Source: Alphaproteobacteria bacterium
GTDB lineage: Bacteria; Pseudomonadota; Alphaproteobacteria; Micavibrionales; Micavibrionaceae
Assembly (NCBI GenBank): GCA_021775965.1
Contig: JAJFGV010000052.1
Coordinates: 1 to 64,000 of the forward strand
Direction: 5' to 3'
DNA: 64,000 nucleotides
This document shows, piece after piece, positions 63,648 to 64,000 of this stretch (its first letter is position 1; each line of letters starts with the position of its first letter). Both the position numbers and the translations under genes were made by a program. The notes beneath the pieces are model-generated. The model was given only the letters and a program-made list of their open reading frames with translations. It was not told the origin of the DNA and did no database searches.

Positions 63648-64000
63648 TTACTATTGTCGTAGCCGCCATAATCTGCGCCGTTTGCACGATTTACTTGATC
63701 ATACCGATCGCACAAAATCACCGCCATATCACCCACGCGCTTATGGTCGCGCTGCCGGTTATATCGCTCTGTCTTTATATGCTGCTCGGTATACCCGGCC
63801 TGCCGAGCGCCGCCGCCATGTTCGACAAGAACGAAGCCCGCATGCAGGCCAGATCGCTTGTGAGAGGCGAGCTCAAAATGATGGAAGCCCTGTCGAATGA
63901 TCCCGAAAACACACAGCTCATGCTCGCGCTTGGCTCTATTCGTCTAGCCAGCGACCGCACGAATGATGCCATTAATATCCTCACCCATGCCCATGATCTT
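63644..64000 (+). CDS. ccmI: Cytochrome c maturation protein CcmI (3' end outside window)
   Basis: The first 119 residues of a CcmI-like protein, open to the window end. Two N-terminal membrane segments (VVAAIICAVCTIYLIIPIA and VALPVISLCLYMLLG) frame a cytosolic loop; the following LGIPGLPS is the CcmI family hallmark (G-x-P-x-L-P), and the periplasmic part begins a TPR-type helical region (ALSNDPENTQLMLALGSIRL). CcmI chaperones apocytochrome c to CcmF/CcmH. Last visible gene of the operon, overlapping ccmH by 4 nt. Confidence 0.88.
   Translation, partial: MITIVVAAIICAVCTIYLIIPIAQNHRHITHALMVALPVISLCLYMLLGIPGLPSAAAMFDKNEARMQARSLVRGELKMMEALSNDPENTQLMLALGSIRLASDRTNDAINILTHAHDL

Noticed and set aside
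1-64000. CRISPR array, tRNA or rRNA genes
   Set aside because: No regularly spaced repeats, cloverleaf segments or conserved rRNA blocks were seen while reading the window.

Overview
The window is a stretch of alphaproteobacterial chromosome. The evidence is a MipZ division-site ATPase (18023-18886), a ChpT histidine phosphotransferase of the CckA-ChpT-CtrA cell-cycle relay (22392-23024), a CtrA-type box (30830-30845), and a complete System I cytochrome c maturation operon. The gene set and the many hypothetical proteins would suit a Micavibrio-like or other deep alphaproteobacterial lineage, but that placement is inference. No rRNA, tRNA, CRISPR array, transposase or integrase was seen.

Layout. 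1-13.7 kb: an arginine biosynthesis cluster (argC-argB-argD-argF, two small membrane proteins, argG, then argH after a hypothetical and a transporter), preceded by a candidate Arg-containing leader peptide and followed by an oligopeptide ABC ATPase. 13.7-23 kb: aquaporin, ribosomal protein S21, a secreted protein with an internal duplication, aminopeptidase P, mipZ with a DnaJ-domain partner, galU and a phosphohexomutase. 22.4-29.1 kb: chpT and a compact chemotaxis operon cheA-cheW-cheY-cheB-cheR, followed by purH. 30.8-38.4 kb: an accessory locus with no recognisable function, made of a small hydrophobic ORF, a 232-residue membrane protein, a 1748-residue giant protein, two mutually paralogous small proteins and a 51-residue peptide. 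38.6-46.1 kb: lepA, TSUP permease, HU, SIMPL protein, a repeat-rich patch with a tandem partial gene duplication, and a possible small transcript. 46.2-52.7 kb: a protein with an HPt domain and a degenerate receiver, a DUF3137-like protein, a methyltransferase, a glycosyltransferase, a CheZ-like phosphatase and two hypotheticals. 52.9-54.3 kb: three small accessory genes, two of them paralogous. 54.3-64 kb: aconitase, a TPR protein, and ccmA-B-C-D-E-F-G-H-I, the last cut by the window edge.

Functional links. Signalling is spread over three loci: ChpT with the che operon, the HPt/degenerate receiver protein, and the CheZ-like phosphatase, whose tail resembles a CheY-binding motif. Several genes (the TSUP permease, lepA, the 112-residue membrane protein, ccmA, and possibly a 40-codon ORF at 44117) have a promoter-like pair ending exactly 6 nt before the start codon and no Shine-Dalgarno, which suggests leaderless mRNAs.

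The best candidate for an undescribed system is the 30.8-38.4 kb locus, because of its size, its CtrA-type box, its repeated promoter pattern and its paralogous small proteins. All domain calls were made by reading the translated sequence; no database search was possible.
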